Positions 8,662 through 17,134 of a stretch of 56,147 bases of DNA are shown here, piece after piece. The translations under genes were made by a program, and so were the position numbers. Each line of letters begins with the position of its first letter. Positions within the stretch are counted from its first letter, which is position 1. The notes below the pieces were generated by a model that worked only from the letters and a program-made list of their open reading frames with translations, was not told the origin of the DNA and searched no databases. This DNA comes from Sandaracinus sp. (GTDB taxonomy: Bacteria; Myxococcota_A; Polyangia; Polyangiales; Houyiibacteriaceae), in assembly GCA_002699025.1 (NCBI GenBank), contig PABA01000221.1, forward strand, positions 1 through 56,147. Direction: 5' to 3'.

Positions 8662-9390
8662 TCAGTCGTTGATCGTGATCTGCACCTCGGAGCCCGGGGG
8701 CACGACGGTGCCCGGCTCCGGCTCCATGGCGAGCACGGCGAACTCGCGGCGCGACTCCACCCAGCGCCGCCGCACCTGCACCTCGAGCCCGAGCTCCTCG
8801 AGCTGCTCCCGCGCCTGCCGGTAGCTCTCGTTGAGCAGGTCCGGCACGGTCACGCCCGAGGGCGACGCCGTGAGATCGACCTCCGTGCCGACCTCGACCT
8901 CCGCCCCCGGCTCCGGGTCCAGCGCCGTCACCGACCCGGGCGGATCGCCCTCGCCGGTCTCGTCCACGTCGCCGATCTCCAGCCCGAGCTCCTCGAGCGC
9001 CTCCCGCGCGTCCGCCAGCGGCCGGCCCACCAGATCCGGGATCTCCACCTGCGGCGGCCCGCTGCTCACGACCACGTTCACCGCCGAGTCCGCCGGCACC
9101 TGGCTCCCGGCGAGCGGCTCCTGGGATGCCACGTTCCCCGCCTCGTGCTCCGCGCTCGGCGCCTCGTCGGCGACCACGAAGCGCAGCCCCCGCGTCTGCA
9201 CGAGCTCCTGCGCCGTCGCCCGCGCCAGGCCCGTGACCGAGGGCACCTCGACCGTCTCGGGCTCCTCCTCGCCGCCGAAGCCGCCCCCCTCGAGGGCGCG
9301 CAGGCCGTAGGTCGTCAGGGCGCTCGTGACCATCGCCGCGAAGACGGCGATGTAGAGGGTCTTGCCCCGATCGTGGGTGGGCTCGCTCAT
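8662..9390 (-). CDS. Membrane-anchored protein with three PASTA domains
   Basis: The protein has 242 aa. The start is ATG 9390, which overlaps the upstream gene's stop as ATGA; a longer frame to 9501 lies inside that gene. One membrane helix lies at ~11-30. Three PASTA units follow at about 45-112, 113-178 and 179-242, each with the pattern VPDLxG..xxxAxxxLxxxGLxxxV and ending PGTxVxxGSxVxITV. PASTA domains bind muropeptides or lipid II in kinases and penicillin-binding proteins, but no kinase or transpeptidase domain is present here. The protein is probably periplasmic and cell-wall facing. Confidence 0.9.
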   Translation of the reverse strand: MSEPTHDRGKTLYIAVFAAMVTSALTTYGLRALEGGGFGGEEEPETVEVPSVTGLARATAQELVQTRGLRFVVADEAPSAEHEAGNVASQEPLAGSQVPADSAVNVVVSSGPPQVEIPDLVGRPLADAREALEELGLEIGDVDETGEGDPPGSVTALDPEPGAEVEVGTEVDLTASPSGVTVPDLLNESYRQAREQLEELGLEVQVRRRWVESRREFAVLAMEPEPGTVVPPGSEVQITIND

Positions 9391-10580
9391 TCGATCTCCT
9401 TCACGTCGAGGGGGCTCGCCAGCATCTGGATCGGCTCGCGGCAGCCGACGCAGAAGGCGGCGTCGACCGTGTTCACCTCGCCGCAGCTGCTGCAGCGCCA
9501 CGGCACGAGCGGCGCGCTGCAGCTCTTGCAGAAGCGCGCGCCCTGGGGGTTCGCCTCGCCGCAGCGGTGGCAGGCCTCCTCGACCTGGCCGCGGCTGCTC
9601 CGGCGGCGCGACTTGGCGCCGAGGTCGGCCAGGCGGCGGCGCTTCTTCTTCGGCGCGCGGCGGCGCGGGGCGACGTCCTCGACCTCGTCGAGCTCGACGT
9701 CGGCCGTGTCGTCACCCCGGCGGCGGCGCCGACCCATGACCGGCAGCGGCGAGGTGGGCCCGCCGCCCGGCTCGGACCAACCGCCGGCCTCCGCCGGGGC
9801 CGCCGCGGACGCGCCCGTCGCCTCTTCGCCAGGCGCGCTCCAGAGCCCCTTGATCGACCCCTTCGGCGCCTTCTCGAGGGCGTCGGCCTGCGCCGGGTCG
9901 AGCTCCGCGCCGTGCAGGGTCGCTTCGATCGGATCGGCCTTCTTGGGCACGGGGGCGTGGCCGCCGAGTATGGTCTCCTCGATGGCGGCGCGGGAGCTCC
10001 GCCGCAGGGCGGCCTCCGTGGAGACGTCCTCGTCGAGGTCGGGCACCGGGAGCTCGTCGCTGGGAGCGCCGACGGCCTGCGCCGGCGCAGGCGCAGGCTC
10101 CGCAGCCCTCGCCGGCTCCTTCACGGGCGGCTCCTTCGCGGGGGCCGCCTCCTTCGGGGGGGCCTCCTTCGCGGGCTCCGCGGCCGCCGCCACGGGCTCC
10201 ACCGGGGGCTTCGCCGCCGCCTTCGCGGGCTCCTTCGCCGCCGCCTTCGCGGTCTCCTTCGCCGCCGCCTTCGCGGTTCCCGCCGCCACCGGCTCGGGCG
10301 CCGCGACCCCGCTCGGCGCCGGTCCGCTCAGGAGGTCGTCCGCCACCATCCCGAAGAACGCGCCCAGCACCCCGAGGCCCGCCGCCCAGGCCGGCGGCCA
10401 GCCCGCCGCGATCAGCGCGCCCCCGCCCGCGAGCGCTCCGGCGACGACGAAGCGGAGGCGCCGCCCTCCGGCCGCGCCGACGGCGCCGATCGGCCGGCCG
10501 AGCAGGTAGCCGAGCAGGCTCGTCGCGCACAGACCGTAGAGGAGATCGGGAGTCGCCGGCATGGTGTCGAGCCGGCCCAT
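9387..10580 (-). CDS. Membrane protein with Ala/Lys-rich linker and C-terminal double zinc ribbon
   Basis: The protein has 397 aa; ATG 10580 or the in-frame ATG 10562 are both possible. Two or three hydrophobic segments occupy residues ~10-95. Residues ~100-150 are KAAAKE/KEAP-type repeats, then an acidic region with an Arg/Lys-rich patch at ~320-345. The C terminus holds two zinc ribbons, CHRCGEANPQGARFCKSC and CSSCGEVNTVDAAFCVGC, each with four Cys. Double zinc ribbons commonly mediate protein or nucleic-acid binding. It is the first gene of the operon with the PASTA protein. Function unknown. Confidence 0.85.
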   Translation of the reverse strand: MGRLDTMPATPDLLYGLCATSLLGYLLGRPIGAVGAAGGRRLRFVVAGALAGGGALIAAGWPPAWAAGLGVLGAFFGMVADDLLSGPAPSGVAAPEPVAAGTAKAAAKETAKAAAKEPAKAAAKPPVEPVAAAAEPAKEAPPKEAAPAKEPPVKEPARAAEPAPAPAQAVGAPSDELPVPDLDEDVSTEAALRRSSRAAIEETILGGHAPVPKKADPIEATLHGAELDPAQADALEKAPKGSIKGLWSAPGEEATGASAAAPAEAGGWSEPGGGPTSPLPVMGRRRRRGDDTADVELDEVEDVAPRRRAPKKKRRRLADLGAKSRRRSSRGQVEEACHRCGEANPQGARFCKSCSAPLVPWRCSSCGEVNTVDAAFCVGCREPIQMLASPLDVKEIE

Positions 10581-10937
10581 CCCACCACGCGCGGCGCCGA
10601 TTCCGCAAGCATTGCGGCGGGATGGTCCTGCATCGCCCGACGCGGCGATCGCCGCGTGCGGCGTCCACCGGCTCGCCGCCCGCGTCCACGTCCTCGTCGG
10701 CGTGCAGGTGCACGATGCGCCCGAGCATGGTGAAGCGAATCGGGCACCTCACCCGAGCCCGCCAGCCCACCCCTCGCCTTCTCCGCGAAGCGGCATGGAC
10801 CGCCGAAGCCCGGCGACAGCACGGAAAGCGGACAGCGGATAGCGGATAGCGGAGAGCATCCCGACCGAAGGGAGGGATCCCCCTCGCCGGAGGCGCTCCC
10901 CGCTGCGCCCGGGCCGCGCCCATCCTATGCTCCGCCC
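10581..10937. other. Gene-poor spacer
   Basis: This 357 bp spacer lies between the divergent zinc-ribbon gene and the next lipoprotein. Short open frames exist on both strands, but none has a Shine-Dalgarno site or a recognisable protein. The right part holds the second copy of the ~55 bp dispersed repeat. Confidence 0.5.
10819..10879. repeat. Dispersed ~55 bp intergenic repeat, copy 2
   Basis: It shares the start and the 24 bp identical end core with the copy at 5039-5092. This copy has an extra AGCGGAT-type triplet repeat in the middle, so the internal unit number varies. It lies upstream of a lipoprotein gene. Confidence 0.7.
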
Positions 10938-11840
10938 ATGCCGACCTCGCCGAGGGTGCTCGCCACGCTCCTGCTCTTCCTGCTCGCGCTCGGCTGCGGC
11001 GACGACGACGGCGGCCTCGACGCGGGCGCGCTCGACGCCGGCGTGGACGCCAGCGCCAGCTTCGACGCGGGGGGCGAGGACGCGGGCGCGCTGGACGACG
11101 CGGGCGCGCTGGACGACGCGGGCGCGCTGGACGACGCGGGCGCGCTGGACGACGCGGGCGCGCTGGACGACGCGGGTACGGACGCAGGAGCCCTCGATGC
11201 CGGCCCGATGGAGGACGCGGGGGGCGCCGCGGACGGCTTCGGCGCCATCGCCGGCCCCTGCTTCCGGGTCGCCGCCGAGCTCGACGAGGCCACCCCCTCC
11301 TACTTCGCCACGCGCCTCGACTTCATGGACGACGCCTTCGACGACCCGGAGGAGCGCGACCTGCTCACGCCCGGCGCCCGCGAGATCCTCGAGGAAGGCA
11401 CGGCCGGCGGCAGCTCCGAGATCAGCGAGGCCTTCGCCATGGAGGTGCTCGCCCGCTGCGAGGGCGCGACGCTCCTCCAGAGCGAGACGGAGATCCGGTA
11501 CGACCCGATGGAGAGCACGCGGACCGACATGCGCGTCTCCATCGACGGCATGCCCGTCGGCGTCTCCGTCACCCGCGCCTTCCGCTTCCCGCCCGGCAGC
11601 CCCTTCACGACGACCGACGCCATGGGCCTGCTCGAGGACAAGCTCGGCGACATCCTCGTGAGCAGCGCCAACGTCGAGCCGGAGTTCGACTGGGTGAAGC
11701 AGATCCTCGTCGTCATGGCCTACGCCGACATGCACGAGGAGTCCCTCCGCACGGTCTGGGACACGCTCGACGCCGAGACCCGCGCCGACACGATCGTCTA
11801 CGTGGTCATCACGGACGGCGACGACTCCCCGGTCTACTGA
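10938..11840 (+). CDS. CGDDDG lipoprotein with ALDDAG repeats, unknown function
   Basis: The protein has 300 aa with an ATG start. The signal peptide ends at lipobox LALGC (Cys20), followed by GDDDG. Residues ~25-95 are a low-complexity acidic linker with five perfect ALDDAG copies, encoded by an 18 bp tandem repeat at 11089-11178. The folded part (~100-300) contains one Cys pair candidate and many acidic residues; I recognise no family. It is probably an outer-membrane or surface lipoprotein with a flexible stalk. Its neighbours are on the other strand, so it looks monocistronic. Confidence 0.85.
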   Translation: MPTSPRVLATLLLFLLALGCGDDDGGLDAGALDAGVDASASFDAGGEDAGALDDAGALDDAGALDDAGALDDAGALDDAGTDAGALDAGPMEDAGGAADGFGAIAGPCFRVAAELDEATPSYFATRLDFMDDAFDDPEERDLLTPGAREILEEGTAGGSSEISEAFAMEVLARCEGATLLQSETEIRYDPMESTRTDMRVSIDGMPVGVSVTRAFRFPPGSPFTTTDAMGLLEDKLGDILVSSANVEPEFDWVKQILVVMAYADMHEESLRTVWDTLDAETRADTIVYVVITDGDDSPVY

Positions 11841-11876
11841 CCCGGCCCGGCCGGGGGAGAGAGCCGAACGCGAAAC

Positions 11877-11914
11877 CCCGTGCCCGTGCCCCTGCCCCTG
11901 CCCGTGCCCGCCGG
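11877..11914. repeat. GTGCCC-type hexamer repeat block, copy 4
   Basis: A run of GTGCCC/CTGCCC units ending GCCGGCTGA lies 36 bp after a lipoprotein stop. It is nearly identical to the right part of the block at 8396. The rest of the 268 bp gap to 12108 shows no supported gene. Confidence 0.8.
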
Positions 11915-12108
11915 CTGAAAGACAGGACACGCGCGTGATCGAGGCGGACGCCGATCCCCCCTGTCCCCTCCCGCTCCGAGAGCCCCGCGCGCTCCCTCAC
12001 GACCACCGAACGCTCCGAGCCAGACGACCCGACGGCCGCTTCCCCTCCGGAATGGCGGCCGGACGTCGGCGAGAGACCGAACGACGCCGCGCCCTCCCGC
12101 GCCCCCGC

Positions 12109-12864
12109 CTACTTCGCCGCCCGCGCCCCCGACGCGAACGCCCGCTCGACGAGCCGATCGAAGACCGGCGTCCAGGCATGCCACCCGTGCGGCCCCGGCA
12201 GGTGCACGACGTGGTCCTCCGGCAGCGCCGCCTCGAGCAGCTGGAAGTCCGCCACGCTCGGGTCTTGCTCGCCGTAGCCGAGGTAGATCGGCGTCCCCTC
12301 CGGATCCGCGAGCTGCGCGCGCATCCACGCCCAGTTCCGCCGCGTGACTTTCGCCCGGTCGTCCTCCATCGCCGCCAGGTCCCCGGGCTCCCACGCCTCG
12401 AGCCCCTGCTCGCGGATCTCCTCGAGCACCTCCGGCTCGCCGAGGTAGGGCGCCATGATGATCACCCCCGCCACGTCCTCCGGATGCGCCGCCGCGTAGC
12501 TCACGGCGCCGAAGCCCCCCATGGAGGTGCCGACCAGCCAGATGCGCTCGTAGCCCATGCCGCGCGCCGGGCCGATCACGTCCGTCTCGAGCCGCGGCAG
12601 GACCGAGAAGTCGCGGTAGAAGCCGAAGTGCGCGTGCGCCCCGAGCGCGTCGAAGCGCGTCTCCCGCGCGAGGATCTCGACGAGCCCGTAGCGCTCGAAG
12701 ACGCCGCCGTCGTCCCCGAAGCCCGGCAGGAAGACCACGAGCCCCTCGGCGCGCTCGGGCCCCCGCGGCGCGTGGTCCATCACCCGCAGGGGCGGCGTCG
12801 GCGAGGTGAGGAAGCAGCCGCCGAGCGTGAGGGCGGCGAGCGTGGCAGCGAGGGAGCGGGCCAT
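12109..12864 (-). CDS. Alpha/beta-hydrolase lipoprotein
   Basis: The protein has 251 aa. ATG 12864 is chosen because a signal peptide with lipobox LGGC (Cys17) follows directly; the frame is open further upstream but unrelated. Nucleophile elbow GTSMGG contains Ser114. Asp201 lies in GYGEQDPS, and His226 or His229 lies in GPHGWHAW. The overall shape resembles esterase or thioesterase-like hydrolases acting on small soluble substrates. It is second in a minus-strand pair with the secreted protein 41 bases upstream, so probably co-transcribed. Substrate unknown. Confidence 0.87.
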   Translation of the reverse strand: MARSLAATLAALTLGGCFLTSPTPPLRVMDHAPRGPERAEGLVVFLPGFGDDGGVFERYGLVEILARETRFDALGAHAHFGFYRDFSVLPRLETDVIGPARGMGYERIWLVGTSMGGFGAVSYAAAHPEDVAGVIIMAPYLGEPEVLEEIREQGLEAWEPGDLAAMEDDRAKVTRRNWAWMRAQLADPEGTPIYLGYGEQDPSVADFQLLEAALPEDHVVHLPGPHGWHAWTPVFDRLVERAFASGARAAK

Positions 12865-12905
12865 GGCCCGATGGTGGAGCCAGCGGGACCGCGCTCCAAG
12901 GCCGA

Positions 12906-13454
12906 TCAGCGCCGGCGGTAGATCACGCGGTAGCGGAGCGGGTCCGGGAGCTGGTCGCTGGTCACGGTCACGGCGAGCACCGCGCGCCCGTCCGGGCGGA
13001 GCGTGAGCACGTTGCGCCGCTGGCCGTCCTCCCCGCGGAAGACCTGCACGAGCCGCGTCTCCGTGAGCGTCTGCTGGAGCTGGACCTCCTCGCCGTCGTC
13101 CAGCGTCACCGTCTCGAAGCGCCCGGCGCGCGTGGTGCCCGTCCAGTCCTCGAGCGTCACCGCGATCCGCTCGCCCTCCCGCGCGACGACCACCGTGCCC
13201 AGCAGCCGGTTCTTCGCGCGGAGCCGGCGCCGCCCGATGGCGCGGCGGAGCGGCCCCATCGAGTCGACGGCCTCCTGGATGCCCTCGTCGATGACCGCCT
13301 GCGCGCGCGACCGGGGCGTGTGGAGGAGCCAGGTCCCCTCGAGGCCCGCCGGGGCCTCCTGCGCGAAGGCGGCGGCCGCGAAGGCGAGGGGCACGGCGAT
13401 CAGGACGGCGGCGCGCGCGAGACGCGACCGGCCGGGGGAACGAAGGGAGGACAT
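12906..13454 (-). CDS. Secreted protein of unknown function
   Basis: The protein has 182 aa with an ATG start. A Sec signal peptide is clear (Arg-rich start, hydrophobic ~14-28, likely cut after AFA-Q). The mature part begins with an LEGTW motif, as in small lipocalin-like or copper-resistance-type beta proteins. It has beta-rich alternation (GTVVVAREGERIAVTLED, VQVFRGEDG) and ends YRVIYRRR. I recognise no catalytic residues. It is divergent from the persulfide dioxygenase gene across a 209 bp spacer. Confidence 0.8.
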   Translation of the reverse strand: MSSLRSPGRSRLARAAVLIAVPLAFAAAAFAQEAPAGLEGTWLLHTPRSRAQAVIDEGIQEAVDSMGPLRRAIGRRRLRAKNRLLGTVVVAREGERIAVTLEDWTGTTRAGRFETVTLDDGEEVQLQQTLTETRLVQVFRGEDGQRRNVLTLRPDGRAVLAVTVTSDQLPDPLRYRVIYRRR

Positions 13455-13663
13455 GCCCCGCGTCCGTGCAAGGCCGATGCCGAGCGCCCCCCGCGGCGAT
13501 GCCGCCCTCGCGCGACCGCGCTCCCCCGCCCGGCGTGGACGGCATCCGCCCCACCGCGCGACCGGGCCGACCTCCAGCGGGGCGAGTGGCCTCGCGAATG
13601 GCGCGCGGGCGAAAATCTTGCGCGTGCAATGCCGTCCGTGACGCCGCTACCGTGGAGAGCGCC

Positions 13664-14710
13664 ATGCTCTTCCGCCAGCTCTTCGACGCCGAGTCCTCCA
13701 CCTACACCTACCTCCTCGCGGACCCGGTCTCCCGCGAGGCCGTGCTCGTCGACCCGGTGTTCGAGAAGCACGCCCGCGACCTGGCGCTGATCCGCGAGCT
13801 CGGCCTGACGCTCACGCACACCCTCGACACGCACCTCCACGCCGACCACGTGACCGGCGCCTGGCTGATGAAGAACGCGCTCGGGAGCCGCATCGTGCTC
13901 TCGAAGCGCTACGACGCGGAGAACGTCGACCTGCCGGTGGACCACGGCGACGCGATCCGCTTCGGGCACTTCGCCCTCGAGGTCCGCGCCACGCCCGGGC
14001 ATACGGACGGCTGCGTGAGCTACGTCTTCGCCGACCGGGTCTTCACCGGCGACGCGCTGCTCATCCGCGGCGCCGGCCGGACCGACTTCCAGGCGGGCGA
14101 CGCGCGCACGCTCTACCGATCGATCCGCGAGCAGATCTTCGTGCTGCCGAGCGAGACGCTGATCTACCCGGCGCACGACTACGCCGGCCGCACCGTGAGC
14201 TCCGTGGGCGAGGAGAGCGCGCACAACCCGCGCGTCGGTGGCGAGGCGAGCGAGGGCGACTTCGCGGGCTACATGGACAACATGGGCCTGCCGCACCCCA
14301 AGAAGATCGACGCGGCGCTGCCGGCGAACGCGCGCTGCGGAAAGCCCGAGGACGGCGAGGTGCCGAAGCCGGCCGAGTGGGGGCCGGCGGTGACGACCTA
14401 CGCGGGCATCCTCGAGATCGCGCCGCGCTGGGTGGCCGAGCATCGGAGCGCGGTGCACCTGCTCGACGTGCGCCGCGAGGAGGAGCTGAGCGGCGAGCTC
14501 GGCCACGTCGAGGGCGTGCAGCACGTGCCGCTGGACGCGCTCCGGGAGCGCCTCGAGGAGGTGCCGAAGGACAAGCCGGTGGTGGCCGTATGCCGCTCCG
14601 GGAGGCGCTCGGCGATGGCGACGCAGATCCTTCGGAAGGCCGGATGGGACGCGGCGAACCTGACGGGCGGGATGCTGCGCTGGAGAGACCTGGGGCTCCC
14701 CATCGCCTGA
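13664..14710 (+). CDS. Persulfide dioxygenase-rhodanese fusion (ETHE1/CstB-like)
   Basis: The protein has 348 aa. ATG 13664 is chosen, with GGAG upstream and the conserved MLFRQLFD beginning. The metallo-beta-lactamase domain (1-~240) has THLHADHVTG (His57, His59, Asp61, His62), His113, Asp130 and His171. This is the ligand set of the glyoxalase II-like mono-iron ETHE1 family, which oxidises glutathione or other persulfides to sulfite. The C-terminal rhodanese domain (~255-348) has active-site Cys310 in CRSGRRS, so it can carry a persulfide sulfur. The fusion fits sulfide detoxification in the cytoplasm. No sulfide:quinone reductase gene is nearby. Confidence 0.93.
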   Translation: MLFRQLFDAESSTYTYLLADPVSREAVLVDPVFEKHARDLALIRELGLTLTHTLDTHLHADHVTGAWLMKNALGSRIVLSKRYDAENVDLPVDHGDAIRFGHFALEVRATPGHTDGCVSYVFADRVFTGDALLIRGAGRTDFQAGDARTLYRSIREQIFVLPSETLIYPAHDYAGRTVSSVGEESAHNPRVGGEASEGDFAGYMDNMGLPHPKKIDAALPANARCGKPEDGEVPKPAEWGPAVTTYAGILEIAPRWVAEHRSAVHLLDVRREEELSGELGHVEGVQHVPLDALRERLEEVPKDKPVVAVCRSGRRSAMATQILRKAGWDAANLTGGMLRWRDLGLPIA

Positions 14711-14730
14711 GAAGGCCGAAGACCCGTGAA

Positions 14731-14757
14731 CACCCGTGCCCTTGCCCCTGCCCGCAG
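14731..14757. repeat. GTGCCC-type hexamer repeat block, copy 5
   Basis: This short degenerate copy (CCGTGCCCTTGCCCCTGCCC) is followed by GCAGGCTGA, like the flank at 11914, and preceded by GTGAACA. The remaining gap to 14945 holds an AGCACG run at 14825 but no supported gene. Confidence 0.65.
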
Positions 14758-14945
14758 GCTGACGAACGGAACGCGGGACCTTTCGTGGTCTCCGAGCCCC
14801 TCGTCCTCGTCGACGTGTACGTACGAGCACGAGCACGAGCCCTTCCCGCAGTCGAAGCCGCGTTCACTGGCGCGCTCCGCGGATTCGGCCTAACCCAGCC
14901 CCTTCGCGTGCGGCTCCCTCGGGCCCCGCGCGAAGGAGAACCGCC

Positions 14946-15683
14946 ATGCGCACCCTCGCTCTCTTCGCCTCGCTCTTCCTCCTCGCCGCCTGCGGCGACG
15001 ACGACGGCCGCGTCGACTCCGGCACCGGGGTCGATGCCTCCACGGGCGAAGACGCCTCCACGGGCGAAGACGCCTCGACGGGCGAAGACGCCTCCATGGC
15101 GGAAGACGCCTCCATGGCCGAGGACGCCGGCAGCGCCGAAGACGCCGGCGCGACCGAGGACGCCGGCGCGACCGAGGACGCCGGCACAGACGCCGGCTCC
15201 ACCGAGGACGCCGGCACCGACGCCGGCTCGATGGACGCCGGCACCGACGCCGGACCCGCCACCGTCGACGCCGGACCCGACGCCTGCCACGGCTACACCT
15301 TCGGTAGGCCGGCCGTGGCCATCGAGATGGTGGTCGGACCCCTGCCGGCGCTCACGGGCGGCGAGATTCCCCTCGGCACCTACGACGCCGTCGCCGCGCG
15401 TACCACGACCAGCACCACCGGCAGCTACCGCGCGACCTTCGTGTTCGAGGACGCCGACACGCTGCAGCAGCTCCAGCAGATCTCCCTCAGCGGCGTCGGC
15501 CCCATCACGCCGCGCACGATCACCTACTCCACCAGTGGCTCCATGCTGATGCGCACCGAGACCTGCCCCGGCGGAGACACCCCCGACACGGGCTACCGGG
15601 TCTTCAGTGACGGCGACGGACGCACGCGCCTCGAGATCGGCAACGCCGCCCTCCGCTTCGAGTTCGTCCGCCGCGGCGGCTGA
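14946..15683 (+). CDS. CGDDDG lipoprotein with EDAST/EDAG stalk
   Basis: The protein has 245 aa with ATG 14946 and GAAGGAG upstream. The signal peptide ends at lipobox LLAAC (Cys16), then GDDDG. A ~90-residue stalk of STGEDA, EDAG and TDAG units is encoded by imperfect 15-18 bp tandem DNA repeats. The mature domain (~110-245) is beta-rich with two cysteines (DACHGYTF and TETCPGG), and I recognise no family. Its stop overlaps the next gene's start (TGATG), so translation of the deacylase may be coupled to it, an unusual partnership for a lipoprotein. Confidence 0.85.
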   Translation: MRTLALFASLFLLAACGDDDGRVDSGTGVDASTGEDASTGEDASTGEDASMAEDASMAEDAGSAEDAGATEDAGATEDAGTDAGSTEDAGTDAGSMDAGTDAGPATVDAGPDACHGYTFGRPAVAIEMVVGPLPALTGGEIPLGTYDAVAARTTTSTTGSYRATFVFEDADTLQQLQQISLSGVGPITPRTITYSTSGSMLMRTETCPGGDTPDTGYRVFSDGDGRTRLEIGNAALRFEFVRRGG

Positions 15684-16165
15684 TGGGCAAGGCCAAGCAC
15701 CCCGTCACGCGCGCCATCCGCGCGCTCCGCGCGGCGAAGGTGGCCTTCGAGCCGGCGCTCTACGACTACGTGCCCCGCGGCGGGACGCGAGCGAGCGCCG
15801 AGGCGCTCGGGGTGGACGAGCACCAGGTCGTCAAGACGCTGATCTTCGAGGACGACGCCAAGCAGCCGCTCGTCGTCCTCATGCACGGCGACCGCGAGGT
15901 CTCGGCGAAGAACCTCGCGCGCCACCTCGGCGTGAAGCAGGTGCGCCCCTGCGACCCGAAGACGGCCGACCGGCACTCGGGTTACCAGGTCGGCGGCACC
16001 TCCCCCTTCGGCCTCCGCCGCGCCATGCCCGTCTACATGGAGCGCACCATCACCGAGCTGCCCTTCCTCTACCTGAACGGCGGCAAGCGCGGCTTCCTGG
16101 TCCGCCTCGATCCGCAGGACGTCGTCCGCGTGCTCGCGCCCGAGCTCGTCGACGTCGCGACCTGA
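15683..16165 (+). CDS. ybaK: YbaK/EbsC-type aminoacyl-tRNA deacylase
   Basis: The protein has 160 aa, the family's usual length. The start ATG overlaps the lipoprotein stop by one base. Conserved features include KHPVTRAIRALRAAKV at the N terminus, the catalytic-region Lys in VVKTLIF, and GYQVGGTSPFGLRR, the hallmark GGxSPxG loop. The C terminus is NGGKRGFLVRLDPQDV. YbaK hydrolyses mischarged Cys-tRNA(Pro) in the cytoplasm to keep translation accurate. The symbol is by family resemblance. Confidence 0.93.
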   Translation: MGKAKHPVTRAIRALRAAKVAFEPALYDYVPRGGTRASAEALGVDEHQVVKTLIFEDDAKQPLVVLMHGDREVSAKNLARHLGVKQVRPCDPKTADRHSGYQVGGTSPFGLRRAMPVYMERTITELPFLYLNGGKRGFLVRLDPQDVVRVLAPELVDVAT

Positions 16166-16180
16166 GCGCGGCGGCCCCGC

Positions 16181-16726
16181 TCACTCGGGGAGGACCCAGG
16201 GCGCCAAACGGTCGACGGTCTCCACGAGGGCGCGGCGCGCGCGGAGCCAGCGCCGGACGTTCACCAGGGCGGCGAGGAAGCCCGCGCCGAGGGCGGCCCA
16301 ACCGTAGAGCGGGACGCTCCCGGGCGCGGCGAGGACGACCAGGCACCCGAGGGCGAGGGGCGTCACCCAGAGGCTCGGGCGGTAGCGGCGGAGCTGGCGC
16401 GCGGCCTCCGCGTCCAAGGCGAGGACGGCGCGCTCGCGAAAGTCGTCCTCCGGGGCCTGCCGGTAGGCGCCCGCGCCGGCGGGGCCATCCGGGTCGAAGC
16501 GCGGGAGGCGAAGCTCGAGGGCGCGGCGGGTGACCATGGCGACGGGGGCGTTCACGACGTGGCTCAGCTTCACGGCGCGCTCGCGGTTCTCCTCGCGGAG
16601 GAGCTTCTCCACGACCTTCAGGAACATCTTCGTGTTCAGCGAGAGCCGGAAGGCGCCGTGAAGGGAGACGAGGATCACGACGGCGGCGCAAGCGATGGCG
16701 ACGACGCTGAGGAGGTCGGGCGACAC
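16181..16726 (-). CDS. Three-helix membrane protein, ExbB/MotA-like topology
   Basis: The protein has 181 aa. Predicted helices lie at ~5-25, 119-135 and 140-156, with a ~90-residue cytoplasmic loop after helix 1. The loop start (FLKVVEKLLREENRERAVKLSHVVNAPVAMVTRRAL) resembles the segment after helix 1 in ExbB/TolQ/MotA proteins, and the topology fits. However, the conserved small/Thr residues of the proton path are not obvious. I infer a divergent or degenerate member and would not claim motor function. It faces convergently the deacylase, 15 bases away, and lies close to a TonB-receptor gene. Confidence 0.7.
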   Translation of the reverse strand: MSPDLLSVVAIACAAVVILVSLHGAFRLSLNTKMFLKVVEKLLREENRERAVKLSHVVNAPVAMVTRRALELRLPRFDPDGPAGAGAYRQAPEDDFRERAVLALDAEAARQLRRYRPSLWVTPLALGCLVVLAAPGSVPLYGWAALGAGFLAALVNVRRWLRARRALVETVDRLAPWVLPE

Positions 16727-16800
16727 GGCCGGAGCATACTCCGGAGCCGGGCTCGGCGAAGGCTTCCCGGCGTCGCGCCGGGCGTGGTAGGAAGCCGTCC

Positions 16801-17028
16801 GTGGCCGACCTGAACGAGGACGAGATCGACGAGCTGCGCGAGGTCTTCGACCACTACGATGGCGACGGGAACGGCGTCATCGACCGGGACGAGTTCGCGA
16901 AGCTCATGAAGACGCTGGCGCCGGACTTCTCGGACGACGAGATCGAGACCGGCCTCGAGGTGCTCGACGAGAACCGGAACGGCGTCATCGAGTGGGACGA
17001 GTTCCTGAAGTGGTGGTCGGGCCGCTGA
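16801..17028 (+). CDS. Mini-calmodulin: protein of two EF-hands
   Basis: The protein has 75 aa from GTG 16801. Two complete EF-hand loops are visible: DGDGNGVIDRDE (~20-31) with Asp/Asp/Asn ligands and Glu at position 12, and DENRNGVIEWDE (~56-67) with Asp/Asn/Asn and Glu at 12. Amphipathic helices flank both. There is no signal peptide, so it is a cytosolic calcium-binding protein the size of half a calmodulin. Bacterial proteins of this type are calcium buffers or sensors with unknown partners. The TonB-like receptor gene starts 107 bases downstream. Confidence 0.9.
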   Translation: MADLNEDEIDELREVFDHYDGDGNGVIDRDEFAKLMKTLAPDFSDDEIETGLEVLDENRNGVIEWDEFLKWWSGR

Positions 17029-17134
17029 GCGCGCCCTGCGCCCCCCGCCCCTTCGCGCTCGGGATCCGGGTTTCGACGCCTTCGGGCACGGAACGCGGGT
17101 CGATATCCCGGCACACCGTCCCTAGCTTGGGCGG

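Noticed and set aside
10581-10760. A small minus-strand gene starting MLGRIVHLHADEDVDAGG
   Set aside because: It lacks a ribosome site, overlaps the zinc-ribbon gene antiphase and soon turns into low-complexity Arg-rich sequence.
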